Below, piece by piece: positions 28,227 to 32,728 of a DNA stretch of 32,728 nt. The position numbers were made by a program, and so were the translations under genes. Position 1 is the first letter of the stretch. Each line of letters opens with the position of its first letter. The notes beneath the pieces are model-generated. The model searched no databases. It saw nothing but the letters and a program-made list of their open reading frames with translations, and was not told the DNA's origin. This DNA comes from Chara braunii (lineage: Eukaryota; Streptophyta; Charophyceae; Charales; Characeae): the NCBI GenBank assembly GCA_003427395.1, contig BFEA01000017.1:681366-714093 (forward strand). Reading direction: 5' to 3'.

Positions 28227-31204
28227 TCAATGACAAGTAAATGGTACACCAACACGCACGAAATGAGGTCTTCTCAGCGACTTATCATATTGGTCGTCAT
28301 CATCTGGAAGTGAAAGACATGCCAAGGCTTTCTCTCTGACCGATTTCGGAATGTGCACTCCATTTTCCAATTGCAACGTCCTTGATGACCAGCTCCGCAA
28401 AACACAGTTCACGTGCTGCCACTGCTGTGTTGTTGTGCTGTCTTTCTTCCATATCTTATTCCATGCATTTGCATATTGTAGAGAAAGACTTTTAACGACA
28501 GGTTGTGGCACCCAATATTCAATAAGAACATGATTGAAAGCAGGCGACTTCTTATCATTGTCAATATTAGAAATGACTCTACCCATCCACACGGGAACTC
28601 CCTGATCGATATCATCTTGCGAAGGACGCAAGAGAACGAATTGACCCTTTTCGACATCCACAATCGGGTCGAGCTCTGTTTTTGGACGCTCATTGGCTGA
28701 CCCAACAAACAACGGCTCCTTATTCTCATTGCTCTATAAAAGGAAGGCAATATCAATATCATCAGCATCGTCCTTCGTAATTCTGTCCTGCGAGGGCCAA
28801 AAGTCAGCCATGACTGATGTTTTTGCAAAGCCGGACCCATAATTTTGCTCGATTGTGTCCAGGAAAGTTTTCTAGTGTGAAAGAGCACTCTCCTTTGAGA
28901 AGCTAACCTCATCTTTCATTCCCAATCACTCGTGCCGCTTGTTTTTCAACCACTCAACAAACGTCTTCACGCCTTCAATTCCTGATTTGAAATCCGAATT
29001 CTTATCCTTAGCGGGTTGACCACGTGATGTTTCTGTAACAGGTCGAACAGGTGACGGGAGAACAGGTGAAGGTTCGAATGACCATTCGGGTCCAGCATAT
29101 GCTTTATTTTCATCTCGTTTAAAGCAATGGACCAGAGAAGACCAATGCGGAGAAGTGCAATACTCTTTCCACTGGAACACAGGATTGTCATCCTCTATAT
29201 AAGATCTAAATAAATGTGGCTTTGTATGACCGGTCAGTCTGTTGACCAGGAAGGGCTTAACAGCTCCCCGCCAGTCAGCAATTTCATCCATGAATGTGCA
29301 CAAAGGACGCTCGTTTTGGGAACTGGCAACGAGTTTGAACAGGTCGAGCATGATATAAGCATCGTGCATTTTCAGTTTGCGAGAGAAATGACTGAAAGTG
29401 GCATCAACATCCGTATGTGTATGTCATACAAAAATAAAACCGAATTCGACTTCTTTGAAGAAGCCAAATTTCACCGAAGCTGCGGCCAAGGACAAAACGT
29501 ATTTGTTTTTGTTTTCTCTCCAGCAGTTGTCGGCTTGTATCCTCAATTTAGGAGGTAAGTCGCTTGTCGTCTGTATGTCACGCATAACTTTCATAACGGA
29601 TGACACCACAGCACTGGAATCATGTGGATAGCAAGGGTACCATGTGTGAACATGCACCGATGGTGAACGGTCGTGTGCTATAATAGTTGTTAAATTTGTT
29701 TTCATCATTGGAATATTCGCGAATGCCTTCGACTTGTTTTCTTCGACGAAGTGTGGAATACTCGTCTTGCTTTGGTCCATACCGTCAATAATGATGTATA
29801 AACTGTTGGAACCTGGTCTCTTCGACTCATCCTTCCACACCTCATAAGCAGCACGGTGTTGGAGTTGCAAGTCCAAGTGTTTGTCGCGTTCCGAAACGAA
29901 ATAATCACGCACATGTACGAACTTCGCAGAATTGATAGATTCTTTGAACATAACATACTTCTCGCATTTCGCAAAGTTTTGATCAACTTCATGGAATGTC
30001 ACATGCCAGAAGTGTGTTCTCCACATGTTATAGAAAACTTGAAGAGAAACAGAAGGGACACCCAGGTTGTCAAATTGTGACTTCAACAACTTATAAATGT
30101 CAACCTTGTTATAGAAAGCACGCAATCTCAAAACCACTCGTGATTCTCCATCTTTGATCCTCATGTCATTGGGCATGGAATCTCCATTGTCACGCACAAA
30201 GGAGCTTAGTTTGCCGAACATCGTCGCATATGTTGCAGATGTGCGTCTGAGTCCAGTGCTGCCATGCTCCGGCATAATGTAACCTTTTGACAAAGTCACA
30301 TTTTTTTTTCAAAAATGTATTCCTGCACACACCCAGTGTGAAACACCATGCACTAATGCACACCTTTTTTTCCCCCACAATAGGTTGTACAATCTCTTTC
30401 TCATCTTCCACGAAGGTGAACCTCCTTAACGTTTCAACCCACCATGCATCTCTACTTTTGTGATCCTTACAAATATGCACTCTGGACAACTTTGATGTCT
30501 TCCATGGTCATGTGAGCGCAACAATCTTGTTTACAACAAACTTGTCCGCGTACACTTGCCAGTGTTTTTTTGGTGAGCTTTCTGTGAACTGTTTGCATAA
30601 TCTTCTTTGACCGAGGCATTCTGACACGGAAAGTATAAGGACGCTTCTCCGACGACAAACGTTTGGGGAAAATGTCATCAAAATCAGAGATGATATCAAA
30701 ATTCTCCATACCGTTGCGACAGTAGTGGTCAGTGTCATCATCATCGCAAGGTTGTGGATGATCAATTTTGTCTGAAGAACTGTTGGCGTCAGATGACATC
30801 GAAGCACCAGACTCCGAACCATCTCTATCACTCTCGCCAAACAGAAGGTCTGCGCCCTCGAAATCTTGTAGCGAACTTCTCGGCACCCACATGATACGAT
30901 CTACATCGGATGTGTTCCTGTCACCGGAGGCAGCCCTACCCTGACCTTCCGAACCTTCTACATCAGAAGTTTTCACTAGCCCGCCCAAGCCTGGAGATGC
31001 ATCTTTGCATGTGGTTTCTTCACACGTAGCCATCCGGGACCTTTTATGATCAAGAGATTCTGGAGTTATTTGAACGTCTTGCGAAAACATTGGCAGGTCC
31101 AGGGGAGGAAATTCATCACTAGGCAGTATATTAGATGCCACACAGTCCATGCTTTCCAAAGTTCTGCTGGCAGCTTGCCGCGGTGCATGCCCACCACAAG
31201 CCAT
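28227..31204 (-). pseudogene. DUF7869-type, transposase-like large protein, broken
   Basis: The ATG at 31204 has a favourable context (TTTAAATGGCT). N-terminal region: Ser/Asp/Glu-rich and acidic, then a basic patch and a Cys cluster (CCKQDCC), then AWCFTLGVCRNTFLKK. Core: MPEHGSTGLRRTSA, SLYIIIDGMDQSKT (D), LTTIIAHD, LRIQADNCWRENKNKY (D) and HTHTDVDATFSHFSRKL (third acidic motif). This is the pattern of the family I remember as DUF7869, probably RNase H-fold. C-terminal region: QFVLLRPS and VPVWMGRV, ending near 28230. Breaks: a frameshift near 30470-30487, one in the T9 run 30301-30309, TGA at 29424-29426 just before HTHTDVD, TGA at 28926-28928, and TAG at 28872-28874 and 28734-28736. About 990 codons in all. 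The cellular role of the family is unknown to me. Confidence 0.75.
30301..30309 (-). other. Frameshift site in a 9-T homopolymer
   Basis: On the minus strand the frame coding VCRNTFLKK and the frame coding LSKGYIMPEHG meet at this A9 run. One base fewer would join them. Confidence 0.7.
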
Positions 31205-31689
31205 TTAAAACGTTTCTGCGATGACAAAACAGTGGACCACTGGCACAAGACATACATATCGGTAACAAATCCGCAACTAGATGGATCACATGCGGTATAT
31301 GTAGAGTGCAACACATGTGGTTCAGCGCCGCCACTGCTAGCCACACGTAGTCGATGTAAGGCCCGTGAATGCGGGAAAAAACACAGTCTTCAACAAAAGC
31401 GATGCACGAGAGACACTGCGACTGGCTGTCGTGTTGAACGCGATGATCTCCCACCGCGGTTGTGTCCAACACGACGACGCATCATCGCATTGCACAACAC
31501 GACAGGCGCACACGGCGAGATCCACCGTCACAGTATTCTCACGACAGCGCGCTCATGTCCACCGCCGTCGTGTTGAAGATGACGATGAGCGACCGCCTCC
31601 TTGTTGAACGCGACGGTGCTTTGGTGGCGATAATGTCCGCGTTCGACCGTCGCATGTTGAACATTACAACCGGCACGGCGGCTACGAGA
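31205..31689. other. Upstream flank of the DUF7869-type gene
   Basis: No gene or motif is certain. From about 31430 degenerate copies of the hairpin-array sequence begin (GTGTCCAACACGACGACG, TTGTTGAACGCGACGG). Promoter elements were not identified. Confidence 0.4.
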
Positions 31690-32514
31690 GTGACCGTCAT
31701 CGCATCGAACACGACAGCGGGGTCGGGGTGTGCCACCTCTGTCGTGTTCGACACGATGACAACGACCGTCATCGTGTTGAACACGACGACGTGGTTGTGT
31801 TCAGCACGTGGTGTACATGCCCGCGCTCGAGTGTCATCGTATTGAAGACGGCATGCTGTCGCTTTCGACACGAGGACAGCCACCGTCACAGGTTGAGCAC
31901 TACGGCGAGGTCGAGGGGTGCCACCACGGTCGTGTTCGACACGATGAAAGCGACCGTCAGCGGGTTGAACACGACGGTGGGGTCATGTTCAGAACGTGTT
32001 GTACATGCCCGCACTCAACCGTCACCGCATTGAACAAATATACATCAATCTAACTCTACAAATAAATATAACTGATTTTATATGTAACTTATTCTCTATA
32101 ACTTATTGATACAACTTCTTGGGTTGTGGGCAACCACCTCTGTCATGTACGACACGATGACAATGATCGTCATCGGGTAGAACACGACGGTGAGGTCATG
32201 GGGTGCCACCGCGGTCGTGTTCGACACGGTGACAGCAGCCGTCATCGGGTTGAACACGATGGTGGGGTCGTGATCAACACGTGCTGTACATACCTTCACT
32301 CGACCATCACCGTATTGAACACGACCGTGGGGTTGCGGGGTGCCACTGCAGTCATGCTCGACACGATGACAGCGACCGTCATCGGGTTGAACACGACGGT
32401 GAGGTCGGGCGGTGCCACCGCGGTCGTGTTCCACTCGATGACGACGACCATCATCGGATTGAACACGACGGTGGGGTCATGTTCAGCACGTGGCGTACAC
32501 GCCCGCGTGCAACC
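31690..32514. repeat. Degenerate tandem array of about 20-bp-stem hairpins
   Basis: Each unit has GTCGTGTTCGACACGATGAC, a 7-nt loop such as AACGACC or AGCGACC, and a right arm near GTCATCGTGTTGAACACGAC. Left arms start at 31741, 31929, 32142, 32214, 32351 and 32423. Arm pairing is 19 of 20 in the 31741 unit. The base period is about 72 bp. Spacers are like GGTGGGGTCGGGGGTGCCACCGCG, and longer ones contain TTCAGCACGTGGTGTACATGCCCGC. An AT-rich insert lies at about 32034-32120. Long frames on both strands arise from the repeat composition and are not genes. Confidence 0.85.
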
Positions 32515-32598
32515 GTCATCGTGTCGAACACGACGGTCGTCGTGTCGAACACGACGGTCATCGTGTCGAACACTACGGTCGTCGTGTCGGACTCGATG
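32515..32598. repeat. 21-bp tandem repeat, about 4 copies
   Basis: GTCATCGTGTCGAACACGACG at 32515, then copies at 32536, 32557 and 32578 with C/A-T/G changes. The unit equals the right arm of the neighbouring hairpin array, so it is a local amplification of one arm. Confidence 0.88.
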
Positions 32599-32700
32599 AT
32601 GGACGACTCTGCGAAACTGTGGGAGAAATTCTGTTGACATCCTGAAAAAACACGTATGACGAATAGCAGCAGTGGATGGGCGCGATTGGGGGGTTGGCGC

Positions 32701-32728
32701 GGGGGGGGGGGGGGGGGGGGGGGGGGGG
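32701..32728. repeat. Terminal 28-G run
   Basis: The window ends in an unbroken G run after GGTTGGCGC. At a sequence end this is suspect as two-colour sequencing poly-G or an unresolved homopolymer. Confidence 0.8.

Noticed and set aside
28227-29426. Alternative genetic code with TGA or TAG as sense codons
   Set aside because: LINE-A ORF1 and ORF2 show no in-frame TAG or TGA in their conserved parts, and the stops fit ordinary mutational decay.
31690-32598. CRISPR-like or telomeric array
   Set aside because: Units are degenerate, spacers are also repeated, and there are no telomere motifs; the host is a eukaryote.
31437-32640. Many long frames on both strands (Thr/Val/His-rich)
   Set aside because: They follow the periodic, GC-rich hairpin repeats and lack non-repeat sequence; all frames are open by composition.

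Overview
The window looks like nuclear DNA of a green-lineage eukaryote (Viridiplantae). The main evidence is two retroposed U6 snRNA copies whose 5' GTCC..CGGGAC hairpin and, in the first copy, 3' end (AAATCGAGAAATGGTCC) are of the plant type. Plant-style LINEs with an ORF1 zinc knuckle and an ORF2 zf-RVT tail, a chromodomain Ty3/gypsy element, and tRNA-derived SINEs agree with this. A repeat-rich streptophyte, for example a charophyte alga, is a plausible host, but that is inference. I see no intact ordinary host gene. Almost everything is mobile or repetitive DNA in different states of decay.

Layout. 1-600: an 85-bp duplication and a CT/GT microsatellite. 599-1429: an 831-bp element with perfect 17-bp terminal inverted repeats, abutting a 33-nt U2 snRNA fragment. 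1660-2005: a LINE 3'-end fragment and a 5'-truncated SINE. About 2011-9170 (minus strand): a nearly complete LINE (here LINE-A) with ORF1, ORF2 (endonuclease, reverse transcriptase, zf-RVT; one homopolymer frameshift), a 3' tail and 194-bp 5' repeats. 9617-9654: an exact Tn5 mosaic-end junction, i.e. sequencing adapter left in the assembly, so the two sides may not be neighbours in the genome. 9655-10953: two U6 retro-copies sharing an unusual insertion, and a 161-bp foldback element with a 6-bp target duplication. 11413-13094 (plus): a 5'-truncated copy of a second LINE family (LINE-B) with an open C-terminal frame. 13741-13870: a SINE with A and B boxes. 14344-21857 (plus): a long, decayed LINE-B copy. 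21858-23700: two further LINE-B-type 3' hairpin modules, tandem duplications and a gap patch with N. 24852-26960 (minus): a truncated chromovirus pol. 28227-31204 (minus): a broken gene for a large DUF7869-type protein with D, D and HTHTDVD motifs, i.e. a transposase-like protein. 31690-32600: an array of about 20-bp-stem hairpins lying just upstream of that gene. The window ends in 28 G.

The most notable signals are: (1) the LINE-B 3' module, a conserved box plus a hairpin whose stem covaries among four copies while the loop is kept; (2) the hairpin array next to the DUF7869 gene; (3) the U6 copies with a shared insertion and the U2 fragment at a transposon end; (4) a family of TIR elements with a subterminal GTTGAG..CTCAAC hairpin. 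Two of the frameshifts lie in A/T homopolymers, and the adapter, N bases and terminal poly-G show that assembly errors must be considered before any gene here is called dead.
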